Of a stretch of DNA of 64,000 bases, positions 8,528-17,686 are shown piece by piece. Numbering within the stretch: position 1 is the first letter of the stretch; every line of letters starts with the position of its first letter. This DNA comes from JBFXAM01 sp050184295 (lineage in GTDB: Bacteria; Planctomycetota; Phycisphaerae; UBA1845; Fen-1342). The stretch is from the NCBI GenBank assembly GCA_050184295.1, contig JBFXAM010000007.1, forward strand, positions 13,811 through 77,810, written 5' to 3'. Under the pieces are notes generated by a model. That model had not been told where the DNA came from. It saw only the letters and a program-made list of their open reading frames with translations, and made no database searches. A program made the translations under genes and the position numbers.

Positions 8528-9667
8528 CTAGTGCTCGCGTTCCTCAATCGCGCCGGCAGCGCGGCGCGGCGGGTCGCCGATGCAGCTCCGGAGCGGCAGG
8601 CGGACTTCGAACACCGTTCCGCAGGGGTGCGCCGGGCGCGCTTCGAGCTGTCCGCCGAGCTGCTCGACCACCAGTTCGCGGCACAGCGCCAGTCCGAGGC
8701 CGGTGCCGCCGCCTCGTGGCTTGGTTGTGAAGAACGGCTCGAAGATCCGGTCGCGCTCGGGCGGCAGGCCGACGCCGTCGTCCTGCACCCGGATAACCAC
8801 GTGGTCATCGACCACAAGCGTTTCGAGCAGCAGCGCGCCGCCATCCGGGGTCGCGTCGAGCGCGTTGCGGATGAGATTGCAGAACACCTGGAACAACGCA
8901 TCGCCGCGGACGCGCGGCGTCCAACCGGCGAAGTCGCAGACGAAGGAGCGGCGTTCATCGGGCTCGGTGCCGGCGACCAGCCGGAGCGCGTCGCCGAGCA
9001 GCGTGTTGACGTCGTTGACTTCGTGTTCGTTGTGCGACTTGTGCGCGAAGTGGAGCAGCTCGGCGACGACGCCCATCATGCGGCGATGGGCGGTGATGGA
9101 GTCGTTGAGATAGCGCTGGATGCGGTCGTCGTTCTGATCGCCGGCGATGCGCAACGCGAGGTTGAGGAACCGCAGGCTGCCGTCGAGCGGGTTGTTGAGC
9201 TCGTGCGCGACTTTCGCGGAGAGCGTGCCGAGCGCCGCGAGCTTCTGCGAGACCGCCTCGCGCGTCGCGACGCGACACGCCTGCGTCGCATCCTCGATGA
9301 GCAGCAGTCCGGCCGGCGGGCCTTCGCGGATCGGGAGCGGTCGTGCTTCGACGTGCAGTTGCCACACGCGGCCGTCGGCTCCGCGATAGTCGAGGTCCGT
9401 GTAGCGCACGGCGCGCCCGGTGGCGAGGACGCGCTGCAGTTCGCGCGGCCAGTCGAGCGCGGCGCCCGCGTGCTGCGTGCGCCAGTCGGACAGGTCCAGC
9501 GTCGATCCGAGAATGCGGCGGCTGGCCGGGTTCTGCCAGAGAGCGCGCCCGCGGTGATTGAAGATCACGGCGCCGAGCGGCAGCGCATCGAGCGCGGCGG
9601 TCGCGAGCTTGCCGAGGTCGGCGGCGGGTCCGTGCGGGAGCACGGCCGGCGTTGGTGTCGTGTCCAC
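8528..9667 (-). CDS. PAS-domain sensor histidine kinase
   Basis: 379 residues from GTG 9667, chosen for AGGAG about 10 bases upstream; a longer frame to 9760 lacks one. A PAS-like sensor occupies about 20-125 (LPLGAVIFNHRGRALWQNPAS). The HisKA box is AKVAHELNNPLDG with H155. HATPase motifs follow: N-box NLIRNALDATP, G1 DDGVGLP, F-box FEPFFTTK, G2 GGTGLGLAL. No membrane segment, so a cytosolic sensor. It lies immediately upstream of the sigma-54 regulator and is its likely partner. Signal unknown. Confidence 0.94.
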   Translation of the reverse strand: MDTTPTPAVLPHGPAADLGKLATAALDALPLGAVIFNHRGRALWQNPASRRILGSTLDLSDWRTQHAGAALDWPRELQRVLATGRAVRYTDLDYRGADGRVWQLHVEARPLPIREGPPAGLLLIEDATQACRVATREAVSQKLAALGTLSAKVAHELNNPLDGSLRFLNLALRIAGDQNDDRIQRYLNDSITAHRRMMGVVAELLHFAHKSHNEHEVNDVNTLLGDALRLVAGTEPDERRSFVCDFAGWTPRVRGDALFQVFCNLIRNALDATPDGGALLLETLVVDDHVVIRVQDDGVGLPPERDRIFEPFFTTKPRGGGTGLGLALCRELVVEQLGGQLEARPAHPCGTVFEVRLPLRSCIGDPPRRAAGAIEEREH

Positions 9668-9828
9668 GCGAGAAACGCTCCTGCTCGCCCTTGGATTGTC
9701 GCGCGTGAGCCGCCTGGAGTCACACGCAGCGCACGCGGCGGAGTTGTTGCTTTTTTGCAACGTTAACCGCTGGATAGGGGTTTCGTCCAGAGCAAATTAG
9801 CGCGTGATCCGCCGGGGACGCACGGCGA

Positions 9829-10344
9829 TCAGGGCGTGTTGGTGAGGTAGCGTTCGTTTCCGATCTCGACGAGACGCACGCGGCCGAGCAGGCCCGGGAT
9901 GTGCACAAACTCCACAAACATTGCGCCATCCGGAAGATATGAATCTGCGCGGAGGCTCGTGCAGAGCATTGCGTCGGCGCCGAGCGGGCGCACGGCGTCG
10001 ATCGAAATCGGCCATCCGGCGCGGAGTGGCGTTCCCAGGTCGGCAACGATGCCTACGACAATGCCGCGACTGAAGTCGGGAGCGGGGCCGAGCGGCATCG
10101 TGGCGCACTCTAACATGCGCCATTCCTTGCGGTTGCGAACTTCGAGCAGCGCGGCTCTGGAGGTGAGCGGTTGCGTAATCGACCGCAGCGACTCGGGATC
10201 GCTCACGATCACGCGCTGGGCAGCGCTGGAATCGCGATCCGGTCGTGCCGGTGAGAGCATCGCCCGTGGTGGGGTACGTTCGGCAGCGCACGCGCCGAGA
10301 AGCAGCGCGGCGCCGATTAAGGTCGTTCGATACAACTGATGCAC
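9829..10344 (-). CDS. Putative lipoprotein, function unknown
   Basis: 171 residues. The N-terminus reads as a lipoprotein signal: basic start, hydrophobic IGAALLLGAC with lipobox LLGAC and Cys19, so the product should be lipid-anchored. The body has no recognised domain; it contains two further Cys (ECATMP, MLCTS) and a C-terminal VRLVEIGNERYL strand-like region. Start GTG 10344 is inferred from the signal peptide because no Shine-Dalgarno sequence is obvious. It is transcribed away from alanine dehydrogenase and toward the histidine kinase. Confidence 0.65.
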   Translation of the reverse strand: MHQLYRTTLIGAALLLGACAAERTPPRAMLSPARPDRDSSAAQRVIVSDPESLRSITQPLTSRAALLEVRNRKEWRMLECATMPLGPAPDFSRGIVVGIVADLGTPLRAGWPISIDAVRPLGADAMLCTSLRADSYLPDGAMFVEFVHIPGLLGRVRLVEIGNERYLTNTP

Positions 10345-10605
10345 CGCGTTGTGCTTAGCACGCGCGATGTGGGCGGCGGCGCGCTTGCGCACGGGTGGCG
10401 ACTTGAAAACCCCACGAATCAACCTTACTCTCCGTCGAATCGCTCCCAGGGCCGCAAGAGTGCGGTTTGTCGGCGCGGGCCCGAAAAACACGGGCGGGTC
10501 CATGACACCCCGCGTCGTGCGCCCCCTTCTTCCCCGGTTCGTCACGCGTCCTTCTCGCGCCCGGGCTTTGTATCGTCCGTCCGCGGGGCACGCAGGAGTC
10601 GCACG

Positions 10606-11718
10606 GTGATCATCGGCGTTCCCAAAGAGATCAAGTCGGACGAGTATCGCGTATCGGTCGTGCCGGCCGGGGTCGAGCAACTCCGCCGGGCGGGACACAC
10701 CGTGCTGGTCGAGCGCGGTGCCGGGATGGGCTCGGGGATTCCCGACGAAGACTACCTCGCGCTGGGTGCAAAGATCGTGAACGGCGCGACCGAGTTGTTT
10801 GGCGAGGCCGAGCTGATCTGCAAGGTGAAGGAGCCGCTCGCGAACGAGCTGCGCATGCTGACGGGCAAGCACGTCGTGTTCACGTATTTTCATCTCGCGG
10901 CGAGCCGCGAGCTGACCGACGGCGCGCTGAAGTCGGGCTGCGTCGCAATCGCGTACGAGACGATCGAGGACGCGCAGGGGCGACTGCCGCTGCTGGCGCC
11001 CATGAGCGAAGTCGCGGGCAAGATGAGCATCCAGGAAGGCGCGAAGTACCTGGAACGGCCGATGATGGGCCGCGGAATTCTGCTTGGCGGCATTCCCGGC
11101 GTGGAGCCGGCCAACGTCATGGTCATCGGCGGCGGGATCGTGGGGACGGCGGCCGCGAAGGTCGCGGCGGGGCTGGGCGCGAGCGTGACCGTGTTCGACA
11201 TCGATCTGTACCGGCTGCGGTACCTCGACGACATCATGCCGGCGAACGTGCGCACGATCTACAGCACCGCCGAAGCGATCCGCCGCCACTTGAGCGAGGC
11301 GGACCTGGTGATCGGGGCGGTGTTGATCCCCGGGGCGCGCTGCCCGGTGCTCATTCCACGCGATTATCTCTCGCTGATGAAACACGGCGCGGTGATCGTC
11401 GACGTCGGCGTCGACCAGGGTGGCTGCTGCGAGACGACGCGCCCCACCACGCACATGGAGCCCACGTACATCGTCGACAACGTCGTCCACTATTGCGTCG
11501 CCAACATGCCCGGCGCCGTCGGGCGCACGAGCACCTTCGGGCTGACCAATGCTACGATTCCTTACCTGTTGAAACTCGCGAATCTCGGGTATGAAAGAGC
11601 GGCCGCCGCGGACCCCGGGCTCGCGCTGGGGATCAACGTGGCTCACGGTGAGATCACCAACCAGCCCGTTGCGGAGTGGTTCGGCGCGCCGTTCAAGCCC
11701 TGGAAACCGCGCGGGTGA
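10606..11718 (+). CDS. ald: Alanine dehydrogenase
   Basis: NAD-dependent interconversion of L-alanine and pyruvate plus ammonia; cytoplasmic hexamer. 370 residues, the usual length. Catalytic and substrate residues fall at family positions: R15, K75 (ICKVKEP), H96 (TYFHLA) and D270 (DVGVDQGG). The Rossmann motif is VIGGGIVGTAAA at about 173-184. The start is GTG 10606 with AGGAG 8 bases upstream; an in-frame extension to 10339 has no homology. About 65 bases separate it from the membrane-fusion protein gene. Confidence 0.97.
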   Translation: MIIGVPKEIKSDEYRVSVVPAGVEQLRRAGHTVLVERGAGMGSGIPDEDYLALGAKIVNGATELFGEAELICKVKEPLANELRMLTGKHVVFTYFHLAASRELTDGALKSGCVAIAYETIEDAQGRLPLLAPMSEVAGKMSIQEGAKYLERPMMGRGILLGGIPGVEPANVMVIGGGIVGTAAAKVAAGLGASVTVFDIDLYRLRYLDDIMPANVRTIYSTAEAIRRHLSEADLVIGAVLIPGARCPVLIPRDYLSLMKHGAVIVDVGVDQGGCCETTRPTTHMEPTYIVDNVVHYCVANMPGAVGRTSTFGLTNATIPYLLKLANLGYERAAAADPGLALGINVAHGEITNQPVAEWFGAPFKPWKPRG

Positions 11719-11785
11719 GGCGCGCCGCGCAGCGGCGCTGCACCGAGGCCGCGTGCGGCGCGGGGCGGAAGTGGAGGTCGGCGTC

Positions 11786-13168
11786 ATGCGAAAGTGGATC
11801 ATCCTGATCGTCGCCGTCGCGGCCGTGGGCATCGGCTACTACGTGGTGCGCACCAACGTCCGGGTGGACATGCCCTGGAACCAGCCCAAGTTCGGGCCGG
11901 TCACGCGTGGCGACATCTCCGTTCCCATCACCGCGAGCGGCCTGATCGAGCCTCTGCAAAAGATCGAAGTGAAGTCGAAGGCGTCCGGAGAGGTGATCGA
12001 GGTCCGCGTTCAGGAAGGCGACTTCGTCCGCGAAGGCGACGTGCTCGTGCTGCTCAAGAAGGACGACGAGCGGCGCGGATTCGAGCGTGCCGAGGCGGAC
12101 CGCGACCGCGTCCGGGCGCTGCTCGAGCAGGCCAAGATCGGCGTGTCGCAGGCGGAGCAGGATGTGCGCTCCGCCGAGGCGCGGCTGGCGCAGTTGAAGG
12201 CCGAAGCGACCAGCCTGGAGTTCAACCTCGAAAAAGTGCGGATGATGCACTCGCGTTCGGGCACGTCGAGCAATCAGGAACTGGTGGACGCGACCTCGCG
12301 CTACGAGATTAACGAAGCCCAGCAGAAAGGCGCCGACGCGGCACTCATGAACGCGCAGAACGCGCTCAAGGCCGCCCACGAGAACGTGAACCTCCAGGCG
12401 GCGGCGGAGAAGGTGGCGCTCAAGACGCTGGAGGACGCACAGGAGCGCCTCAATGAGACGACCGTCATCTCGCGGCACGCCGCCATCGTGACTCAGGTTT
12501 CGGTGCGGCCGGGCAATCTGATTCAATCGGGCACGCAGTCGTTCACCGGCGGCACGAAGGTGCTCGACCTGGCGGACATCTCGCGGAAGATCGTGCGGGC
12601 GCGCGTCGACGAGGCCGAATACGGCCGCATCCTGAAGATCGCGCCGCCCGGGGCGCTGCCGGACATGCCGGGGCTGCGCGAGGCGGCGGCGTCGGAGACC
12701 TCCGCGGGCGAGGCGCGGCTCGGCAAGGTGACCGTCACGGTCGACGCCTTTCGCGATCAGCAGTTCGAAGGCGTGATCGAGCGCGTCGAGCCGCAGGGCA
12801 AGCAGTATCCCGGCTCGACGATCATCCAGTTCGACGTGCACGTCGCGATCACCGATCCGCAGGCGCACCTGCTGCCGCTGGGGGCCCAGGCGCAGGTCGA
12901 GTTCACGGTCGACCAGGCGGTGAACGCGCTGCGGGTGCCGAGCGAGGCGGTGAAGCGCTTCCGCGAGCAGACCGGCGTATGGATCAAGACCGAGAAGCCC
13001 GCGGACTCGCAGTCGCTCTACGGCAAGCAGTTCGTGCCGTGCCGGTTCGGCATCAGCGACGGCGAGTACACGGAGGTGCTCGGTGCGCTGGGCGGCGCCG
13101 AATTGAAGGAAGGCGCGCAGGTCTACACCAAGCTGCCGCCGAAGAGCGAAAGCGAAGACGAGGAATAG
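11786..13168 (+). CDS. Membrane-fusion (periplasmic adaptor) protein, MacA/HlyD type
   Basis: 460 residues. ATG 11786 has GGAGG 8 bases upstream. One N-terminal membrane segment (WIILIVAVAAVGIGYYVV), then a biotinyl-lipoyl half (ITASGLIEPLQKIEVKSKASGEV...VQEGDFVREGDVLVLL), a long coiled-coil hairpin (about residues 100-235), the second lipoyl half (TVISRHAAIVTQVSVRPGN), and beta-barrel/membrane-proximal parts ending with VPSEAV. In tripartite pumps such adaptors link an inner-membrane transporter to an outer-membrane channel. It is followed by an ABC ATPase gene, but no FtsX/MacB-type permease or TolC-like gene is present. Confidence 0.9.
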   Translation: MRKWIILIVAVAAVGIGYYVVRTNVRVDMPWNQPKFGPVTRGDISVPITASGLIEPLQKIEVKSKASGEVIEVRVQEGDFVREGDVLVLLKKDDERRGFERAEADRDRVRALLEQAKIGVSQAEQDVRSAEARLAQLKAEATSLEFNLEKVRMMHSRSGTSSNQELVDATSRYEINEAQQKGADAALMNAQNALKAAHENVNLQAAAEKVALKTLEDAQERLNETTVISRHAAIVTQVSVRPGNLIQSGTQSFTGGTKVLDLADISRKIVRARVDEAEYGRILKIAPPGALPDMPGLREAAASETSAGEARLGKVTVTVDAFRDQQFEGVIERVEPQGKQYPGSTIIQFDVHVAITDPQAHLLPLGAQAQVEFTVDQAVNALRVPSEAVKRFREQTGVWIKTEKPADSQSLYGKQFVPCRFGISDGEYTEVLGALGGAELKEGAQVYTKLPPKSESEDEE

Positions 13169-13314
13169 CCGCGGGTGCGCCGCGCGGCCGAACGGCGCGC
13201 AGCGCCGCGTACGTGCGGCGCAGCGGCGCACGAGAGAGGCGATTGCGACCGGCCGCGGCGCAATCACATCCGCGCGGCGGGCGCGCGGTGGACGGCCGCA
13301 AGGGGATCGCAGCG

Positions 13315-14460
13315 TTGGCGTTGATCTCGATCACGGCGTTGACGAAGGTCTACCGGATGGGCGACGTGGACGTCCGCGCGCTCGATGGGGTCGACCTGGA
13401 GATTTCGGCCGGCGAGTTCGTCGCGATCACGGGCGCGTCCGGCAGCGGCAAGAGCACGCTGATGCACGTGCTGGGCTGCCTCGATCGCCCGACCAGCGGC
13501 GCGTACGTTCTGGATGGCCGGAAGGTCAGCGCGCTGAGTGATCGCGAGCTCGCCCAGACCCGCAACCGCAAGATCGGATTTGTCTTTCAAACGTTCAATC
13601 TCATCAACCGCACGACGGCGCTCGACAACGTCTCGGTTCCGCTGTTCTATGCCCACCGCACCAACGCCCGCGGCCCGGCCCGCCGCGCCCTCGAACGCGT
13701 CGGACTGGCGCGCCGGGCGCACCACCGGCCGAACGAGCTTTCGGGGGGCGAGCGGCAGCGGGTTGCAATCGCGCGCGCGATCGTGAACGACCCCGTGCTG
13801 GTGCTGGCCGACGAGCCCACCGGCAACCTCGACTCGCGCACCGGCGAGCAGATCATGGAGATCTTCCACTCGCTGAACCGCCAAGGCGTGACGATCATTC
13901 TCGTGACCCACGAGCCCGAAGTCGCGCTTCAGGCGCGGCGGATCGTGCAGATGCGCGACGGCCGGATCGTGTCGGATCGCCCGAACGAACCGGCGGCGCG
14001 CACCGCGACCGAGCCGGCCGCGACGCCGACGCGCGGGCCGGACGCGTCGGCGCCCGGCGGTCCTGGTGCTGCCGATCCGCCACCGAGTGCGAGTTCGCCG
14101 AGGGGCGGCGCGAAGCGTCAGGCGCGCGGCGCGACCGCGGCGCTGGCGTGTGGCGTGTTGGCGCCGCTGCTCGTGGCCGGGGCGCTGGCGGTCGGATATC
14201 AGTTTCGCGGCACGTCGCTCGGTGCCGGCGAGACGCCTTCGACCACGGCGCTGGTCACGCTCGGTGGGGCGCTGGCCGCGATCGTGACGGCGCTGGTTCT
14301 GGGCGTGGTGGCGATCGTGCGCTCGCGGCGCGTGCTGCGGAGCATCCGGTCGGAGCCGGGCGTTTGGCAGGGGGCCGGTCAGGCCCGCCTGGCGCTGGTT
14401 CTGGGATGGCTGGTCGTGCTGACGCCGGTGCTGGCGATTGTCGTGCGGGTGGTGACGTAG
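13315..14460 (+). CDS. ABC ATPase (MacB/LolD type) fused to a C-terminal membrane domain
   Basis: 381 residues from TTG 13315 (AGGGGA 8 bases upstream; TTG 13321 and GTG 13288 are alternatives). The first 225 residues form a complete LolD/MacB-like ATPase: Walker A GASGSGKST, Q-loop FVFQTFNL, signature LSGGERQRVA, Walker B VLVLADEPTGNLD, H-loop VTHE. A Pro/Ala-rich linker leads to about 115 residues with three hydrophobic segments and a pattern resembling the small DUF4190 membrane domain. The usual FtsX permease domain and large periplasmic loop of MacB are absent. It is the second gene after the adaptor protein and precedes rpsO. Confidence 0.9.
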   Translation: MALISITALTKVYRMGDVDVRALDGVDLEISAGEFVAITGASGSGKSTLMHVLGCLDRPTSGAYVLDGRKVSALSDRELAQTRNRKIGFVFQTFNLINRTTALDNVSVPLFYAHRTNARGPARRALERVGLARRAHHRPNELSGGERQRVAIARAIVNDPVLVLADEPTGNLDSRTGEQIMEIFHSLNRQGVTIILVTHEPEVALQARRIVQMRDGRIVSDRPNEPAARTATEPAATPTRGPDASAPGGPGAADPPPSASSPRGGAKRQARGATAALACGVLAPLLVAGALAVGYQFRGTSLGAGETPSTTALVTLGGALAAIVTALVLGVVAIVRSRRVLRSIRSEPGVWQGAGQARLALVLGWLVVLTPVLAIVVRVVT

Positions 14461-14569
14461 CGGGCGAGGAGCGTATTCGTCCAACGCGTCGGCGCTGCCG
14501 CACGCCGACGCTTCTCAGCCCGGCCCGTGGGGGATTCGCGACCGGCCGGCCGGGCGACCGACGAACCGA

Positions 14570-14598
14570 TTGCGATTCGTCGGCAGCGCGGCTATACT
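14570..14598 (+). promoter_or_regulatory. Promoter of rpsO
   Basis: TTGCGA (14570-14575), a 17-base spacer and TATACT (14593-14598). The resulting leader of about 80 bases before the rpsO ATG is GC-rich. S15 autoregulates through its leader in other bacteria, but I see no specific homologous fold here. Confidence 0.75.
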
Positions 14599-14684
14599 CC
14601 CGACCCAATTGTCAGGCGGCTCCGGCGGTCCGCATGCCCGCGGGCGGCGGCTGGGGCCTGCCCGAGTTTAGGAGACCTGGGGCA

Positions 14685-14951
14685 ATGATGGCGGCAGAAC
14701 GTAAGACGGAGCTGGTAAAGAACTTCCGGCGACACGACGGCGACACAGGATCGGCCGAGGTGCAGATCGCGATTCTCACCGAGCGCATCACGCAGCTCAC
14801 CGAACACCTCAAGACCCACCAGAAAGATCACTCATCCCGCCGAGGGTTGCTGAAGATGGTTGGAAAGCGATCGGGGCTGCTCAAGTTCCTGGCCGCCTCC
14901 GACCGCGATCGATATCTCAAGACGATCGGCTCCCTCGGGCTGCGAAAGTAA
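14685..14951 (+). CDS. rpsO: 30S ribosomal protein S15
   Basis: 88 residues, the standard size. Primary 16S rRNA-binding protein of the small-subunit platform. Family motifs are complete: FRRHDGDTGSAEVQIAILTERI, THQKDHSSRRGLLKMVGKRSGLL and a DRDRYLKTIGSLGLRK C-terminus. AGGAG lies 11-14 bases before the tandem ATGs (14685 and 14688). It has its own promoter and terminator and is followed by pnp, the common bacterial order. Confidence 0.98.
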   Translation: MMAAERKTELVKNFRRHDGDTGSAEVQIAILTERITQLTEHLKTHQKDHSSRRGLLKMVGKRSGLLKFLAASDRDRYLKTIGSLGLRK

Positions 14952-14962
14952 GTCGCGGCTGC

Positions 14963-14993
14963 GACGCCTGCCGAACGGCAGGCGTCTTTGTTA
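14963..14993 (+). terminator. Rho-independent terminator after rpsO
   Basis: Perfect 10-base stem GACGCCTGCC / GGCAGGCGTC (14963-14972 and 14977-14986) with a GAAC tetraloop, followed by TTTGTTA. It partly separates rpsO from pnp. Confidence 0.9.
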
Positions 14994-15101
14994 TGTGAGC
15001 GCCGCACGCGTCCGCGGCGTCTCGGGGCCGTCCGCGCGGAGTCGCGTCGGCTGGTCGGACAAGTCAGGCGGCAAATGTAACGTGAGGCAGAGAGGTCAAC
15101 G

Positions 15102-17189
15102 ATGGTATTCAAGGTAGAGCGGCAAATCGGCGCGCAGACACTTTCGATCGAGGTCGGCAAGATCGCCCGGCAGGCGCACGGCGCCGCTGTCGCGCGCTAT
15201 GCCGACACGATCGTGCTGGGCACGATCGTGTCGGGACCGGCCCGTCCGGACCAAGACTTCTTTCCATTGACGGTGGACTATCGCGAGAAGATGTCGTCCG
15301 CGGGCAAGTTCCCCGGCGGGTTCTTCAAGCGCGAGGGGCGACCGACGCAGAAAGAGATCCTCACCATGCGGATGATCGACCGCCCGATGCGGCCGCTCTT
15401 CCCCACGGGTTTCATGGACGAAGTGCAGATCCAGACGATGGCGCTGTCGACCGACACCGAGCACGATCCGGATATCGTGGCGTTTGTGGCGGCGGCGGCG
15501 GCGATCGCGATTTCGCCGGTGCCGTTCAACGGTCCTGTGGCCGCCGCCCGGGTGGGGCGGATCGACGGCCAGTTTGTCATCAATCCCACGCAGAGCGAGC
15601 TGGAAAAGTCTGATCTCGACGTGGTGGTCGCCGGCCCGCAAGCCTGGATCAACATGATCGAGGTCGGCTCGCACGAGCTGGCCGAGGACGTGATCGCCGA
15701 GGCGATCGAGTTCGGCCACCAGCAAGGCGTGGTTCCGGTGTGCGAGATGATCGCGGAGCTGGCCAAGCACGCCGGGCAGCCCAAGACCTGGGAGGCGCCC
15801 GAAATCAGCGCCGATCTGGTCAGCAAGGTGCGCTCGCTCGCGGAAAGCGAGCTGCGGGCCGCCAAGAAGACCAAGATGAAGCAGGAGCGCAGCGCGGCGG
15901 TCACCGCGGTCTATGAAAAGGTGAAGGCCGCGCTCGTTCCCGAGGGCGTCATTCCGCCGCCGATCGATCCGAAGAAGGTGAAGGCGCAGTTCGGCCTGCT
16001 GGAGGAGCAGATCGTTCGCGAGATGATTCTGAAGGACAAGAGCCGCCCCGACGGCCGCAAGCTCGACGAGGTTCGGCCCCTTCACTGCGAAGTGGGCTGG
16101 CTGCCGCGCACGCACGGATCGTCGCTGTTCGGGCGTGGCGAAACGCAGGCGATGGTGACGGCAACGCTGGGGACCTCGCGCGACGAGCAGATCATGGACG
16201 AACTGCTCGGCGAGTACAAAAAGAAGTTCATGCTGCACTACAACTTTCCGCCGTTCTCCGTGGGTGAAGCGCGCCGGATCGGTCCGCCGGGGCGGCGCGA
16301 GATCGGCCACGGGGCGCTCGCCGAGCGCAGCCTGGAGGCCGTGCTGCCGACGAAGGAGGAATTCCCCTACGCGATCCGGCTCGTGAGCGACATTCTGGAA
16401 TCGAACGGATCGAGCTCGATGGCGTCCGTATGCGGCGGCTCGCTGTGCCTGATGGACGCGGGTGTGCCGATCAAGTCGGCGGTGGCGGGCATCTCGATCG
16501 GGCTGGTGCAGGAGGACGACAAGTACGTCCTGCTCACGGACATCATGGGCGAGGAGGATCACTTCGGCGACATGGACTTCAAGGTCGCCGGCACGCGCAA
16601 GGGCATCACGGGCATCCAGCTCGACATCAAATCGCACGGCATTTCGTATGAGATCGTGCACGAGGCTCTGGCGGCGGCGAAGAAGGCCCGCTTCCACATT
16701 CTCGGCGAGATGGAGCGCTGCATCGCCAAGCCGCGGGCCGAGATCAGCGAGTTCGCGCCGCGCCTGATCACGGTGCACATCAACCCGGAGAAGATCGGCA
16801 AGCTGATCGGTCCCGGCGGCAAGGGCATCAAGGGCATCGAGGCCGCCACCGGCGCGACCATCGACATCGAGCCGGACGGTACGGTGTTCATCGCGTGCGC
16901 GGATGCGGCGGGCGCCAAGCGGGCCGAGGAAATGGTCAACCGCGTCACCGAAGAAGTGAAGATCGGCAAGATCTACGAAGGCAAGGTGATCGGCATCAAG
17001 GACTTCGGCGCGTTCATCGAGATCGCCGAGGGCCAGGATGGCCTCTGTCACATCAGCGAGCTGGCCGACGGCTACGTGAAAACCGTGACCGACGTGATCA
17101 AGCTCGGCGACCCGGTGCGTGTGAAGGTCATCGCGATCGACGACCAGGGGCGTGTAAAGCTGTCGCGCAAGCAGGCCATGCGGGAGTAG
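15102..17189 (+). CDS. pnp: Polyribonucleotide nucleotidyltransferase (PNPase)
   Basis: 695 residues. Phosphorolytic 3'-5' exoribonuclease of the RNA degradosome. Order: first RNase PH domain (DYREKMSSAGKFPGGFFKREGRPT, IDRPMRPLFP), helical domain, second RNase PH domain (LPRTHGSSLFGRGETQA, SNGSSSMASVCGGSL, GEEDHFGDMDFKVAGT), KH domain (KIGKLIGPGGKGIKGIE at about 563-579) and C-terminal S1 domain (GKVIGIKDFGAFIEI...GQDGLCHISEL). ATG 15102 follows an AGAGG. All catalytic regions look intact. Confidence 0.98.
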   Translation: MVFKVERQIGAQTLSIEVGKIARQAHGAAVARYADTIVLGTIVSGPARPDQDFFPLTVDYREKMSSAGKFPGGFFKREGRPTQKEILTMRMIDRPMRPLFPTGFMDEVQIQTMALSTDTEHDPDIVAFVAAAAAIAISPVPFNGPVAAARVGRIDGQFVINPTQSELEKSDLDVVVAGPQAWINMIEVGSHELAEDVIAEAIEFGHQQGVVPVCEMIAELAKHAGQPKTWEAPEISADLVSKVRSLAESELRAAKKTKMKQERSAAVTAVYEKVKAALVPEGVIPPPIDPKKVKAQFGLLEEQIVREMILKDKSRPDGRKLDEVRPLHCEVGWLPRTHGSSLFGRGETQAMVTATLGTSRDEQIMDELLGEYKKKFMLHYNFPPFSVGEARRIGPPGRREIGHGALAERSLEAVLPTKEEFPYAIRLVSDILESNGSSSMASVCGGSLCLMDAGVPIKSAVAGISIGLVQEDDKYVLLTDIMGEEDHFGDMDFKVAGTRKGITGIQLDIKSHGISYEIVHEALAAAKKARFHILGEMERCIAKPRAEISEFAPRLITVHINPEKIGKLIGPGGKGIKGIEAATGATIDIEPDGTVFIACADAAGAKRAEEMVNRVTEEVKIGKIYEGKVIGIKDFGAFIEIAEGQDGLCHISELADGYVKTVTDVIKLGDPVRVKVIAIDDQGRVKLSRKQAMRE

Positions 17190-17686
17190 CCGCGACTGTC
17201 GCCGCCGACGAAAAGCGGCCTCGCGCCGCGGCCACCATCGGCGGCGGCGCAGGCGATCCAATACGAGCCGCGTGCCGTCGCGGGCGGAGACCTACCGCTC
17301 GCGGCCGTCCGCGGCTCGCTTCGCCTTTTTGCCGCCGCCGTGCGGGAACCGCGCCGCGTGGCACGCGAGCGGAACCGCTGGAGCTGTCCGGAGCGTGGCC
17401 GCATACCGCTGCGTTCGGTTCCTTGCTATCCTCGTTGGCTCGCGCCGTCGTCGGCGGGCGTTCCCGGAGCCGGGTTCCAGGCGGCCGTCGCGATACGCAG
17501 GCCGCTCCGGGGCGTATCGTGCGGCGTCAAGTCGCCGCGCCGGGGGCCGGTTCGTCTCGCCGCGGCTCGGTTGCGCTCGAATCGCGGCGTCGCATCCGTC
17601 GGTTGTTCGTTCGGTTTGCCTGAGGCGTAGAATTGCGCTTGGCGTGCGGTGTCCGCGCCGCGGCCGGTGACTCGTCGGGATCCGTC
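17190..17686. other. Gene-free spacer between pnp and the FHA kinase
   Basis: About 500 bases of GC-rich sequence without a convincing gene. The only candidate signal is TAGAAT at 17628-17633 with TTGTTC at 17603-17608 (19-base spacer), a possible weak promoter for the downstream kinase. Confidence 0.5.

Noticed and set aside
9668..9760. N-terminal extension of the histidine kinase
   Set aside because: Arg/Ser/Ala-rich residues with no ribosome-binding site, while GTG 9667 has AGGAG.
9746..9761. GTTGC-T6-GCAAC hairpin as a terminator
   Set aside because: Only a five-base stem and no T-run after it on the strand of the neighbouring genes.
15096..17261. 721-codon frame antisense to pnp
   Set aside because: Same reason; pnp is intact and unmistakable.
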